A stretch of DNA of 64,000 nt from Solibacillus sp. FSL H8-0538 (GTDB lineage: Bacteria; Bacillota; Bacilli; Bacillales_A; Planococcaceae), in contig NZ_JBBOPI010000001.1 of the NCBI RefSeq assembly GCF_038003525.1, positions 1,231,001-1,295,000 of the forward strand, given 5' to 3'. Positions 9,516 through 17,825 of this stretch are shown here, in pieces; position 1 is the stretch's first letter; every line of letters begins with the position of its first letter. A model generated the notes under the pieces. That model did not search any database, was not told the DNA's origin, and saw only the letters and a program-made list of their open reading frames with translations. A program made the translations under genes and the position numbers.

Positions 9516-9573
9516 AAAATCATCTCCTTACTTAAATTTAGCTTATATGTATTTCAAAGTTTGTGGAATCGTT

Positions 9574-10062
9574 TCAGATATTCCGATTTAGCATACTATT
9601 TTTGTTACTTATGTATTGAAGCAGTCGTTTCAAGGCGAAATCGTATTCTACATTGAATCGCTTTTGAACCTCATAGACACCTGTTATTTCAAAATCAAAT
9701 AGATTTAACTGATCTAGCATAAATGTAGGCACTGCAGCGTGATACATAAACGTATTTGCTTTGGCTTCCTGATATACCCGGAAACTTTCGGGCATTCGAC
9801 GCTGGTTACCAGTATGTAATAGAACGTGAGCTAGCTCATGGCAAAATTCTTGCCATTGTTGTTGCGGTGTTAGGCGTTCATTCAAGAAAACAAATCCTTT
9901 ATCGTTCATAAAAAGGGCTTGGCTAGTTTCTGGCCAATAAAATGTATCGATATGTAATCGTTCGGCTAGAGTTGAAAATCGAAGCTGCTGAGGGCTATGA
10001 ATATCGATTTTCAGGTACATTTCTTTTACAAATTCCTCTGTGTGAGTCAAGTAGCATAACAT
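9574..10062 (-). CDS. immA: ImmA/IrrE-type metallopeptidase
   Basis: A 162-residue protein with the zinc-protease motif HELAHVLLH and a downstream EAKANTF segment that should give the third ligand. In ICEBs1 and related phages ImmA cleaves the ImmR/CI-type repressor after DNA damage and starts induction. The start at 10062 has GGAGATGG upstream. It normally follows its repressor gene directly; here 3.5 kb separates them because the methyltransferase/ATPase pair lies between. TTAACA and TATAGA upstream on this strand might form its own promoter. Confidence 0.87.
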   Translation of the reverse strand: MLCYLTHTEEFVKEMYLKIDIHSPQQLRFSTLAERLHIDTFYWPETSQALFMNDKGFVFLNERLTPQQQWQEFCHELAHVLLHTGNQRRMPESFRVYQEAKANTFMYHAAVPTFMLDQLNLFDFEITGVYEVQKRFNVEYDFALKRLLQYISNKNSMLNRNI

Positions 10063-10176
10063 CCAACCATCTCCAATAATAGAAAATAAGAACACTTGTT
10101 CTATATCAGTGTATAGCAAGCTATGTTAAAGTGGAAGTCAGAATTTTAATGATTTTTAAGATGTTGAAATATATTC

Positions 10177-10204
10177 TTGTTTATGTTTTCAAACCTGGTA
10201 TAAT
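10177..10204 (+). promoter_or_regulatory. Promoter of the methyltransferase gene
   Basis: TTGTTT (10177-10182), 16 bp and a perfect TATAAT (10199-10204). The AAGGAG ribosome site begins only 7 bp after the -10 box, so the transcript leader would be very short. Confidence 0.55.
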
Positions 10205-10225
10205 TTTTTTAAGGAGTTGAACGTT

Positions 10226-11461
10226 TTGAAGATAATAGATCTATTTGCAGGTGCAGGCGGATTGTCTGAGGGATTTAGACAAGAAGGTTATGATATTCTT
10301 GCCCATGTAGAGATGGATAAAAGTGCATGCAACACTTTGAAAACACGTGAGGCATACTATTTTTTAAAAGAAAATAATTTGTTAGATATATATAAGAATT
10401 ATCTACTAGCAAATATCACTAGAGAGGAATTATATAATAATGTCCCTCAAGAGGTATTAGATAAAGTAATTGAGGCTGAAATTAGCAATAAAACCATTCC
10501 TAATATTTTTAAACAAATTGATGATGTTTTAGAGAATGACTCTGTAGATCTAATAATCGGCGGACCACCTTGTCAAGCGTATTCTACAGCAGGTATATCA
10601 AGAGACCCTGATAGGATGAAAAATGACCCAAGAAATTATTTCTACCGATACTATATACGATTCCTAAGGAAATATCAGCCAAAAATGTTTGTTTTCGAAA
10701 ATGTAAGAGGCATACTTACAGCACAAGAGGGCAAAGTGTATAAAAATATTCGTAGGAATTTAAGTAATGCCGGATATAAAATGGATTATCAAATATTAAA
10801 TGCAAAAGATTTCGGAGTATCTCAAGTAAGAGAGCGAGTTATAATAATCGGTTGGAAAAAAGATATAGATTTTGAATATCCTGATTTTGATTTACAAATT
10901 GAATCACCCACAATTAAAGAACTATTTAAAGACCTACCTAAAATGAATGCTGGAGAATCTGTTAATGGGAAAGGGAAGTATGTTCTTAAAAAGAATACTT
11001 CTATTGAAGGCATCAGATTAAATGATTGGAACATACTTACTCAACATATCTCAAGGCCAAATAATGAGAATGATTTGGAGATTTACAGACTTGTTGTAGA
11101 TGCTTGGAACAATGAAAAGAGATCTTTAAAATATAATGAATTACCTTCCAGGCTAATAACACATAAAAATAGCGATTCTTTTTTAGATAGATATAAAATG
11201 GTTAGAAATGAATTTCTAGCACATACAGTAGTTGCCCATATTTCGAAAGATGGGCATCATTTTATCCATCCTGATATCGAGCAAAATAGATCTTTAACTG
11301 TAAGAGAAGCAGCACGAATTCAATCGTTCCCAGATGACTTTTATTTTGAAGATTCTCGTACGGCTGCCTTTAAACAAATTGGTAATGCGGTCCCACCATT
11401 AATGGCAAAGCAAATTGCAAAAAAACTAAAAAAAGAGTTACATCAAGTTAATTTGATGTAA
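10226..11461 (+). CDS. DNA (cytosine-5-)-methyltransferase
   Basis: A 411-residue C5-cytosine methylase that should protect host DNA at an unknown site. Motifs run in order: I (IIDLFAGAGGLSEGF, N-terminus), IV with the catalytic Cys (GGPPCQAYS, Cys about 116), VI (ENVRGI), VIII (QVRERVIIIGWK), the variable target-recognition region (about 210-340), IX (REAARIQSFPDDF) and X (QIGNAVPPLMAK). The TTG at 10226 has AAGGAG at a good 9-nt spacing; the TTG at 10217 directly abuts it. Noticeably AT-rich. It faces the GHKL ATPase gene tail to tail with a 24-bp gap, which suggests a modification partner for a restriction protein rather than an orphan phage methylase. Confidence 0.94.
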   Translation: MKIIDLFAGAGGLSEGFRQEGYDILAHVEMDKSACNTLKTREAYYFLKENNLLDIYKNYLLANITREELYNNVPQEVLDKVIEAEISNKTIPNIFKQIDDVLENDSVDLIIGGPPCQAYSTAGISRDPDRMKNDPRNYFYRYYIRFLRKYQPKMFVFENVRGILTAQEGKVYKNIRRNLSNAGYKMDYQILNAKDFGVSQVRERVIIIGWKKDIDFEYPDFDLQIESPTIKELFKDLPKMNAGESVNGKGKYVLKKNTSIEGIRLNDWNILTQHISRPNNENDLEIYRLVVDAWNNEKRSLKYNELPSRLITHKNSDSFLDRYKMVRNEFLAHTVVAHISKDGHHFIHPDIEQNRSLTVREAARIQSFPDDFYFEDSRTAAFKQIGNAVPPLMAKQIAKKLKKELHQVNLM

Positions 11462-11485
11462 CTATTTTCAATAAGTACTAAGTTA

Positions 11486-13411
11486 CTATGAGGTAGGAGC
11501 TGCTTCTTTTAAAGCAGAATGGATTGTAGCTTGTGCTGAAATCATCTCAGTTTTTACTGAATTTATATCTTCCTGCATATCAATAAAATGTTTATGATAT
11601 TGTTTTGCTTGGTCTATGAGTTCAGTATATGTTTTAATAAAAAGTTTGCCAGATGCCGTATGTGATTCGTACATATCTAGAGCCTCTTCATCCATATCAT
11701 ATCGATCGCTAATTAAATAGGTCTTCACGGAGTTAATTTGTCCTTTTCTTTTATCAAGTAAAAAAATCTCATATTTCCGTGCCTGTCGAATTTCTTTCAT
11801 TGAAAGTTTTATTCCTGGTCTTTTTAACTCAATAATAATTACATCTCCATTAACATTAGAGCATAAGAAATCAATTCTTCTGTTTGACTCTACTAATTCT
11901 TCATCGGGGAAATTTTCATGAAGTATTTTTTTAAATGTTACTTCTCTATCGAAAACGGACATTCGAGGTTCTAATATCCATGGGAATTTTTCTAGGAATG
12001 GTTGGATTACTTTTGTTTCAGAAGCATTACCATTAATAAAGTCTTCGAATCTTTGAATAGTTTTTACTCTCCCTAAAGCTAGCTTAGCCATTTCATTTAT
12101 CTCGATACTTTCCCAATCATTGCTTAGCTTTTCCATATTTTCAATTGTCAATTCGGTTTCATGCATCTCATGTACATACTCTTTAAAACTTTCAAATTTA
12201 AATTGTTGTTTAAAAGCATTTAATAGAGATGCAGCCTGTACAGTATCATTTTGGGATGGAAGTTTAGCTACTAATTGTTTCTCTACCTTTTTTAAAATCA
12301 TTTTATCTGAAGGGGACATATCATCGTAAAAATTATTTGGCAAAAACTGTTCAATTTCAGCTTTTCTTTTAGTATCTCTCTGAACTCTCCATGATTTAGC
12401 TGCGATTTTTAATACTTCGTCTAATGCTTTTTTTAAGTATCTCAATTCTTCATTTGAATCCCATAAAATCGATTTGCGATCAGTGGAAACAATGTCATCG
12501 TCATTACTTTCATCAATAAAGTCAGCTGTAAAATATCCTGTTACATATGTATTAAAGAAATCATTAGATCTGTCATTAAAAAAAGTCTTTTCTTGAACTA
12601 ACTTTTTACGCGCATATATAATAATGCCTTTATGTGATTCTTGCAGTGGAGTAGATTTTGTCAATATCTTTCCTGTAGCGCCTTTCGCTTCTAACCATTC
12701 TAAGTATGTATTGGCAGCGATTTCTTGATTAAAGTCATCTGGAAAGTTCCAACTGAATTCAAAATCGATTCTAGAATGATATGTTTCATTAGTAACTGTT
12801 ACACTTTCATTAGTATTCATATTAATAATTTCCACAACAAAGCTACTATCAAATATTTGAAATCTTGATGAAAGCCCTTCGGCGAGAGTGTTAATATCTG
12901 TAATAGTTTTTTGGCGTATATTATTTAACTCGATAATAGTGCCTTTTGCGGTATTTTCTACTACATTTTTGTTTAATATTTTTGGGTGATAAGTGGCACT
13001 TGAAACATTTTTGATATCATTATAATTCATAGAAAATGAATTTTTTAAATTATCGGATATTGAGTGAATTACAATTTCCTCTGTAATACCAAAGACAGCT
13101 AGTTTCCCAAGTCCTTTTTTTCCCGTTACTTGTCTTAAATTGTTTTTAGACATCCCACTACTATCAGATAATCGTCTATTTCTTCCTATTACTAGAAATT
13201 GATCGTTTATTTCAGATAATGTCATACCATGACCATCATCCTGAACCGTAGCAGATTTATTTTCATAATCAATTAAAATACTAACTTTATTTGCTTCTGC
13301 ATCATAAGCGTTTGAAACTAACTCAGCAATTACTGGAGGAAAAGTGTTATATAGCTTCACTCCTAGATGATCAATGGTTTTTAAATCAAACGTCATTTTT
13401 AATTCCAACAT
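11486..13411 (-). CDS. GHKL (MutL/MORC-like) ATPase with C-terminal PD-(D/E)XK nuclease domain
   Basis: A 641-residue protein. The N-terminal ATPase shows all GHKL boxes: IAELVSNAYDAEA, DDGHGM (about 62-67) and TGKKGLGKLAVFG (about 100-112). A transducer-like domain follows, with STDRKSILWD near 313-322, then a helical linker (about 330-470). The C-terminal domain (about 473-600) starts with FLEKFPWILEP and carries RRIDF (Asp about 518), IIELKRP (Glu 532, Lys 534) and QARKY, the order expected for a PD-(D/E)XK nuclease of the DUF4263/Shedu-like kind. Start ATG at 13411 has GGGTGAT upstream; an ATG four codons earlier is possible (residue numbers are counted from that one). Probable ATP-dependent restriction component paired with the convergent methyltransferase; activity is inferred. 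Confidence 0.85.
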   Translation of the reverse strand: MLELKMTFDLKTIDHLGVKLYNTFPPVIAELVSNAYDAEANKVSILIDYENKSATVQDDGHGMTLSEINDQFLVIGRNRRLSDSSGMSKNNLRQVTGKKGLGKLAVFGITEEIVIHSISDNLKNSFSMNYNDIKNVSSATYHPKILNKNVVENTAKGTIIELNNIRQKTITDINTLAEGLSSRFQIFDSSFVVEIINMNTNESVTVTNETYHSRIDFEFSWNFPDDFNQEIAANTYLEWLEAKGATGKILTKSTPLQESHKGIIIYARKKLVQEKTFFNDRSNDFFNTYVTGYFTADFIDESNDDDIVSTDRKSILWDSNEELRYLKKALDEVLKIAAKSWRVQRDTKRKAEIEQFLPNNFYDDMSPSDKMILKKVEKQLVAKLPSQNDTVQAASLLNAFKQQFKFESFKEYVHEMHETELTIENMEKLSNDWESIEINEMAKLALGRVKTIQRFEDFINGNASETKVIQPFLEKFPWILEPRMSVFDREVTFKKILHENFPDEELVESNRRIDFLCSNVNGDVIIIELKRPGIKLSMKEIRQARKYEIFLLDKRKGQINSVKTYLISDRYDMDEEALDMYESHTASGKLFIKTYTELIDQAKQYHKHFIDMQEDINSVKTEMISAQATIHSALKEAAPTS

Positions 13412-13508
13412 AACATCACCCATTCCATAATATTTATAATCAATTTTTTAATTTGTAGGTTGCACATGTGATTACTTTAATAAATACAAAACTTTTAATT
13501 TGTAAGAA

Positions 13509-13535
13509 AAGGACATGCCATTGCAGCATGTCCTT
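13509..13535 (-). terminator. Terminator after the repressor gene
   Basis: AAGGACATGC and GCATGTCCTT flank a short loop, with T-rich DNA on both sides. It separates the repressor transcript from the ATPase gene, so the latter likely has its own promoter in 13412-13508. Confidence 0.65.
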
Positions 13536-13611
13536 ATTTAATTGAAAAAACTCTCTACATAAAATAATACAAAATGTCTTTAAAACCTGTGATTTATATT
13601 AATTTATGTAG

Positions 13612-13974
13612 TTAACGTTTTTCATTTTTAATCATTTCCCATATAGCACGTAACTTACGTAATTCTTCTTCGCTGGATTGTGGCAGCTCTTTGTACCAGA
13701 CGCCGAGCTCTGGATCGTTGATGAATGCCTGGAAAGCTGCTTCTTCGTCTTGTGGCATTGATGTAGGTTCTGGGGTGTCTGTGCGGCCAAGAAGGTAGTC
13801 TGTGCTGACATCTAATACGTTTGCTAAGTTAAGCAACTCGCTATCTTTAACAGGTCTTTCATTCGATTCGATTCGATTCATAACACTAACATTTATGTTT
13901 AAACGATTTGCTAGTTCTCTTTGAGTCCAGCCTATTTTTTCTCGTAAAGAGATTATTTTCTTTCCTATGTCCAT
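13612..13974 (-). CDS. CI/ImmR-like phage repressor
   Basis: A 120-residue XRE-family regulator. The helix-turn-helix (about 18-37: TQRELANRLNINVSVMNRIE) is followed by VLDVSTDYLLGRTDTPEP, a linker typical of SOS-independent repressors cleaved by ImmA. ATG at 13974 with GCGGTGA upstream is preferred over the GTG three codons earlier. Divergent from the Cro-like gene, with operator repeats between. It should maintain lysogeny and be the substrate of the ImmA-like peptidase. Confidence 0.9.
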   Translation of the reverse strand: MDIGKKIISLREKIGWTQRELANRLNINVSVMNRIESNERPVKDSELLNLANVLDVSTDYLLGRTDTPEPTSMPQDEEAAFQAFINDPELGVWYKELPQSSEEELRKLRAIWEMIKNEKR

Positions 13975-14017
13975 GTTATTCACCGCTTTCAGTGAGTTCT
14001 ATTTTTAATATACCATG

Positions 14018-14120
14018 TTTCCATTTTGGAAATTAAATTATTTCTAAAATAGAAATTTTTATCTTGCGTTTCTAAAACAGCAATGATATATTCTATTCAA
14101 GGAGTTGCTAAAACAGAAAT
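14018..14120. promoter_or_regulatory. Immunity operator region
   Basis: Four related palindromes lie between the divergent regulators: TTTCCATTTTGGAAA (14018-14032), ATTTCTAAAATAGAAAT (14040-14056), GTTTCTAAAACAGCAAT (14068-14084) and GTTGCTAAAACAGAAAT (14104-14120). A fifth, GTTGCTAAAATAGAAAT, follows the Cro-like gene at 14344-14360. The shared form is two 7-bp arms (nTTnCTA / TAGnAAn) around three bases, as expected for CI and Cro operators. Confidence 0.75.
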
Positions 14121-14138
14121 CGGAAGGGGAGGGAATAA

Positions 14139-14351
14139 GTGAAAGTCTTCAGCCTCGAATACGTGAAACAACGCAGACAAATCCTTAATAAAACGTTGCA
14201 AGATGTAGCTGTTTTGATGGGGATGAAGAATGCTTCAACATACATGAAATATGAAAACGGGACATATTCATTTAAAGCAGATCAATTACCGTTACTTGCA
14301 AGAATACTCGATTGTGAAATCTTGGATTTTTTTTGCTTAAAAAGTTGCTAA
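14139..14351 (+). CDS. Cro-like XRE regulator
   Basis: A 70-residue protein consisting of one helix-turn-helix (NKTLQDVAVLMGMKNASTYMK). First gene of the rightward transcript, divergent from the repressor. GTG start with GGGGAGGG upstream. Its 3' end overlaps the fifth operator-like repeat, so expression of downstream genes may be tuned there. Confidence 0.8.
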   Translation: MKVFSLEYVKQRRQILNKTLQDVAVLMGMKNASTYMKYENGTYSFKADQLPLLARILDCEILDFFCLKSC

Positions 14352-14372
14352 AATAGAAATTTTAGAAGGTAG

Positions 14373-14483
14373 GTGAGAGGGAAACCAGGGGATTTGAATA
14401 AAGAGCCCTCTCAGATTGCTGAGACAATTAGTGAGGTTTTAAGTGAGTTTTATAGGCTTGCGACAATTTGTCGCCTACCTTGA
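14373..14483 (+). CDS. Small phage protein, unknown function
   Basis: A 36-codon frame (GTG start, or TTG at 14394) encoding a short helical peptide with PSQIAETISEVLSEFYRL. It lies between the Cro-like and excisionase-like genes and resembles small ORFs often seen at this place in Bacillus phages. No function known. Confidence 0.4.
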   Translation: MRGKPGDLNKEPSQIAETISEVLSEFYRLATICRLP

Positions 14484-14497
14484 AAGGAGGTATATCA

Positions 14498-14776
14498 ATG
14501 ACATCCATGTTACAGATACAAATTAATGACGCTGCAGCAGAAGCAATACTTCGTGAAGAAATTCGCAAACGTGTTGACGGGTTGGTGCATAAAGCAACCT
14601 TCTGGGATATGCAGGAGCTTTGCAGGCAGGTGAGTTTAAGTGAAACGACAGTAAAAGAAACATTCTTTTATGATCCGGACTTTCCTAAATTCAGAGTCGG
14701 TAGGAAGTGGCTCATTAATGCGCGATTGGCTGAAGAGTTTTTGTATGAGTGGTCCAGTCGTCAGCCGAAGAATTAA
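14498..14776 (+). CDS. Excisionase-like / DUF771-type DNA-binding protein
   Basis: A 92-residue protein with a helix-turn-helix in FWDMQELCRQVSLSETTVKE and a wing-like FRVGRKWLINARLAEEFL, the layout of DUF771 and MerR/Xis-type proteins of Gram-positive phages. The ATG at 14498 follows a strong AAAGGAGG. Possible role in excision or early regulation. Confidence 0.65.
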   Translation: MTSMLQIQINDAAAEAILREEIRKRVDGLVHKATFWDMQELCRQVSLSETTVKETFFYDPDFPKFRVGRKWLINARLAEEFLYEWSSRQPKN

Positions 14777-14902
14777 TGTGGGGGAGTGACTAGTTTAGTC
14801 ACTCATTAGCTGATAGTTGAAGCGAAGATTTTGTCGAGGTATCAAGGAGAGTATTCGTTTCTTCTATTAATAAAATTTTACCACTATGTGTTTCAAGTTA
14901 AA

Positions 14903-14917
14903 ATTCCAGTTCGGAAT
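14903..14917. promoter_or_regulatory. Palindrome ATTCC-N5-GGAAT, copy 1
   Basis: ATTCCAGTTCGGAAT directly upstream of the next gene's ribosome site. A second copy (ATTCCAATTCGGAAT) is at 23183-23197 in the same position before a small gene. Possible regulator site; function unknown. Confidence 0.4.
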
Positions 14918-14927
14918 AAGAAAGGTG

Positions 14928-15209
14928 ATGAATTTGGTGAATGTAAAACTAGGCGCGTTATTAAAGGCATGTCGACAAAAGAAAGGTCTATCACAGTTTG
15001 AAATGGGGGTTGATATGAACTATTCACAATCCTCCATTAGCAAATTTGAGAACGATGAAAAAGTACCGGATGCTTATACGCTGATGCAGTGGGGTCAGAT
15101 AACAAACTGTCCAGAAGTGATTGTAGCATTCTTATATGGAATGGATGGTATCACGATTATCCAGCAGCTCCTACCCATTATTGGAGGCATTGCAATCTGG
15201 TTTATCTGA
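14928..15209 (+). CDS. XRE-family DNA-binding protein
   Basis: A 93-residue protein with a clear helix-turn-helix (LKACRQKKGLSQFEMGVDM then YSQSSISKFENDEKVPD) and a hydrophobic C-terminus (IIQQLLPIIGGIAIWF) that may be a membrane or oligomer segment. Start is ATG 14928 or GTG 14937; the AAGGTGAT suits the latter. Third XRE-type regulator of the phage. Confidence 0.75.
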   Translation: MNLVNVKLGALLKACRQKKGLSQFEMGVDMNYSQSSISKFENDEKVPDAYTLMQWGQITNCPEVIVAFLYGMDGITIIQQLLPIIGGIAIWFI

Positions 15210-15366
15210 ATTTTTAGAAAGGTGGTTTATGTATGGAAATGGGCATAAAAAAAGCAAGCACAAGATGCGCTTGCAGGTAACTGAAACTTTGGCGAGTCCC
15301 TCAGTTAATATTATGTCCTTCTATTATGAATGATTTTAAAAAACATATCAAGGGGAGGAATTTTGA

Positions 15367-15561
15367 ATGGAAACAGTTATTCAAAAAATGCAGCAGTTTT
15401 TAAAAGATGAAAAGGAGCTGCTTGCAGATCTTGCACTGGATGTTGCAAATGCTGAGAATGACTATGAATACGCTAAATCAAAAGCGTTATACAGTGTTCA
15501 AATGGCACGCGTTAGCGGCATTAAAGATACATTGGCAATGCTTGAAGAAAGCCACCAGTAA
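15367..15561 (+). CDS. Small coiled-coil phage protein
   Basis: A 64-residue charged helical protein (KDEKELLADLALDVANAEND). Strong GGGGAGG ribosome site. No family recognised; early-region gene. Confidence 0.6.
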   Translation: METVIQKMQQFLKDEKELLADLALDVANAENDYEYAKSKALYSVQMARVSGIKDTLAMLEESHQ

Positions 15562-15614
15562 TTCATAAAGGGTGGCGACGGATTGACGTCACCCTGTAAG
15601 AAAGGGGAATAGGC

Positions 15615-16268
15615 ATGAATTTGGAAGTTATTGAACGTGAAGGTAAACGTGTTTTAACAACAGCTCAAATCGCTCAAGCATTTGATGCGGATACAAAATC
15701 AGTTACTCGCAATTTCCAACGTAACATTGCTCACTTTGAACAAGGCAAACATTATTTTGCACTCACTGGCGAAACACTCAAGCAATTTAAGGGTGAGCGA
15801 CAAAATGACGCCACCCTTAAATTCGCATCAAACTTGTATTTATGGACGGAAGAAGGCGCATTTATGCTAGCCAAATCGCTTAATTCTAAACAGGCGTGGC
15901 AAGCTTATAATCTGCTTGTTAGTCAGTACTATGCAATTACAAGAGAGTTGCAGACTGCACCGAACCAAGCGGCTTTGCCTTATGACGAAAAGAGATTCAT
16001 AGCTTTAGAGAGTCGTGTCCAAGAAATTGAGCAGCGTCTAAAAGATGTTACGCTCCATTCTGGGGAACAGCGTCGATTACAACGTGCCATTGGTGAACGT
16101 GTGTATCAATTGTCCAAGCAGTCAGGAGATCGTCCAGTATTATTCCGAGCATTATATACGGCCATTAAAGAACGCTATCATGTGGGCTCTTACCGTGATG
16201 TAAAGCAGCATGAATTGCAGGATGCATTGAAATTTGTTTATGCATGGGAAGGGGGTGTCCCAGTATGA
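15615..16268 (+). CDS. Phage antirepressor (ORF6N/ORF6C type)
   Basis: A 217-residue protein. The N-terminal about 110 residues fit the ORF6N (KilA-N related) DNA-binding domain (LTTAQIAQAFDADTKSVTRNF, then FASNLYLWTEEGAFMLAKSL), and the C-terminal half (LQRAIGERVYQLSK onward) fits ORF6C. Such proteins counteract repressors or alter early gene expression. Overlaps the next small gene by 4 bp (ATGA). Confidence 0.85.
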   Translation: MNLEVIEREGKRVLTTAQIAQAFDADTKSVTRNFQRNIAHFEQGKHYFALTGETLKQFKGERQNDATLKFASNLYLWTEEGAFMLAKSLNSKQAWQAYNLLVSQYYAITRELQTAPNQAALPYDEKRFIALESRVQEIEQRLKDVTLHSGEQRRLQRAIGERVYQLSKQSGDRPVLFRALYTAIKERYHVGSYRDVKQHELQDALKFVYAWEGGVPV

Positions 16269-16420
16269 AACAAGGTCGTAAGCCGTCAGTCAACGAGAGG
16301 AACTACATAAAATCATTCCGGCTAAATCCAAGCAACTGGTTTATCAGCAAAAAGAAATCTGACGAATGGTTGATTATGCATCGTGAATTAGGCCGTACAC
16401 GTACTATACCGTCACCATAA
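16265..16420 (+). CDS. DUF6906-like small protein
   Basis: A 51-residue basic protein beginning MKQGRKPSVNERNYIKSFRL and containing NPSNWFISKKKSDEW and HRELGRTRTI, the pattern of small Bacillus phage DUF6906 proteins. Translationally coupled to the antirepressor. Function unknown. Confidence 0.65.
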   Translation: MKQGRKPSVNERNYIKSFRLNPSNWFISKKKSDEWLIMHRELGRTRTIPSP

Positions 16421-16435
16421 TAGGGGGGAGCTAAC

Positions 16436-17407
16436 ATGAATTTACTAATTAATGAGCCACCGCTTCAGGTGTTACCGTCACTGGCTGTCAAAATCGGGCT
16501 AAATAATGCGTTGTTATTACAGCAAGTACACTACTGGCTAAGGATATCAACAAACCATCGTGATGGGTATAAGTGGACATACAAGACGCTAGAAGAATGG
16601 CATGTAGAATTTCCTTTCTGGTCAAAGCGGACTCTGGATCGTGTGATTAAAAATTTAGAAGACGAACAATTGTTAGTTGTCGGCAACTTTAATCGTATGA
16701 AAATGGATAGAACAAAATGGTACCGAATTGACTATGAAAACCTCGACAAACGTTGTAATGAAGCATTTCGCCAAAATGACGAGATGCATATGGACAAAAT
16801 GACATCTTCCATTTCGTCAAATTGTCGTGATGCAAATAGTCAAAATGACGTAAACGATTTCGCCAATTTGACTACACCAATAACCAGAGAATACACAGAG
16901 AATACTACAGAGACTACAACAGATATAAAAAATGATGATGAAGATGGTAAAAAGGCTTCGCCTGTAGCACAGCAAATCCCAAAAATCGAAACGGCTTACT
17001 CGTTCTACCAGGAAAATGGATTCGGCGTATTATCTTCACACGTTAATCAAAAAATTGGCTTCTGGATGGATGACCTATCAGATGAGCTTGTAATCCACGC
17101 TATGAAGCTAGCAGTTGAAAATAATGCGCTTCGATGGAATTACGTGGAAACAATTTTGAAAGATTGGTATAACAAGCAACTCAAAACGCTAGCTGATGTA
17201 GAGGCTGATCGCTTGCGGTATGAGGCTCAAAAAAATCAAAAGCCTAAGCAACAGGGATATAAAAAAACAGGTCGTCAAGAAAATATTCCTGATTGGTTTG
17301 AGGGCCGGAATAACAAACCAGATGTTCCAGCAACGACACAAATAGCGGATGTAGATTTTGAAGCAGAGCGGCAAAAAATCTTAGACAAGCTTCGAAGGGA
17401 GGAGTAG
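16436..17407 (+). CDS. Phage replication protein with DnaD domain
   Basis: A 323-residue protein. The N-terminal about 105 residues form a winged-helix replication-initiator region (LQQVHYWLRIST; WSKRTLDRVIKNLEDEQLLVV), a low-complexity linker follows, and about 180-260 matches the DnaD-like domain (AYSFYQENGFGVLSSHVNQK, then the WNYVETILKDWYNK motif). Likely binds the phage origin and recruits host helicase. No DnaC-type loader, helicase or SSB gene is seen nearby, so host functions are probably used. Confidence 0.87.
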   Translation: MNLLINEPPLQVLPSLAVKIGLNNALLLQQVHYWLRISTNHRDGYKWTYKTLEEWHVEFPFWSKRTLDRVIKNLEDEQLLVVGNFNRMKMDRTKWYRIDYENLDKRCNEAFRQNDEMHMDKMTSSISSNCRDANSQNDVNDFANLTTPITREYTENTTETTTDIKNDDEDGKKASPVAQQIPKIETAYSFYQENGFGVLSSHVNQKIGFWMDDLSDELVIHAMKLAVENNALRWNYVETILKDWYNKQLKTLADVEADRLRYEAQKNQKPKQQGYKKTGRQENIPDWFEGRNNKPDVPATTQIADVDFEAERQKILDKLRREE

Positions 17408-17409
17408 CT

Positions 17410-17544
17410 GTGACGCAGGAAGAACGTGACGAGCTCGTATTCATTTGCTCCATGATGACCAACTTTACTGAGGAATGCTTACAAAACATGCCAGATGCAG
17501 AACTAGAACGAATCTATAACAAAAACATGAATGCTAGTTTGTAA
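17410..17544 (+). CDS. BH0509-type small protein
   Basis: A 44-residue acidic peptide (GTG start) with TQEERDELVFICSMMTNFTE and PDAELERIYNKNM, similar in layout to the BH0509 family found after phage DnaD genes. It begins 2 bp after the DnaD gene. Function unknown. Confidence 0.55.
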   Translation: MTQEERDELVFICSMMTNFTEECLQNMPDAELERIYNKNMNASL

Positions 17545-17620
17545 GCTTAGAAGTGCTAATTTTTTTTACTCTTTTGATGTTAAATAATCACTTTTTTAAA
17601 AAGAATTAGGGGGTATGTGA

Positions 17621-17815
17621 ATGTCTACAGCAACAGTTTTTAAAACGCCTGGACAAGATCCAGTTGTAGTAGTGGGTCCGCTAGTTGAGTTACAGGTTAA
17701 TAAGTATTTAGCTGCAGGATGGACAGTTGGAATAGCTATGTATAACAAACATGGCATTCCGATTGCACCGGCTTCACACAAATTGAAACGTGCAGAAGAC
17801 ATTATCGTGAATTGA
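17621..17815 (+). CDS. DUF1737-like small protein
   Basis: A 64-residue protein with VELQVNKYLAAGWTVGIAM, a pattern reminiscent of DUF1737. Preceded by a GGGGGTATG ribosome site. Function unknown. Confidence 0.55.
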   Translation: MSTATVFKTPGQDPVVVVGPLVELQVNKYLAAGWTVGIAMYNKHGIPIAPASHKLKRAEDIIVN

Positions 17816-17825
17816 GGTTGAGCAA

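Noticed and set aside
10217-13423. BREX, DISARM or a classical Type II R-M system
   Set aside because: No helicase, phosphatase, phospholipase D or separate small endonuclease gene is present; only the methylase and the GHKL-nuclease protein are found.
15230-15334. Short ORFs (15 and 34 codons) after the third XRE gene
   Set aside because: Two overlapping frames share one ribosome site and neither has a clear family; a GCAAGC/GCTTGC hairpin lies in them. Real translation is possible but not supported enough.
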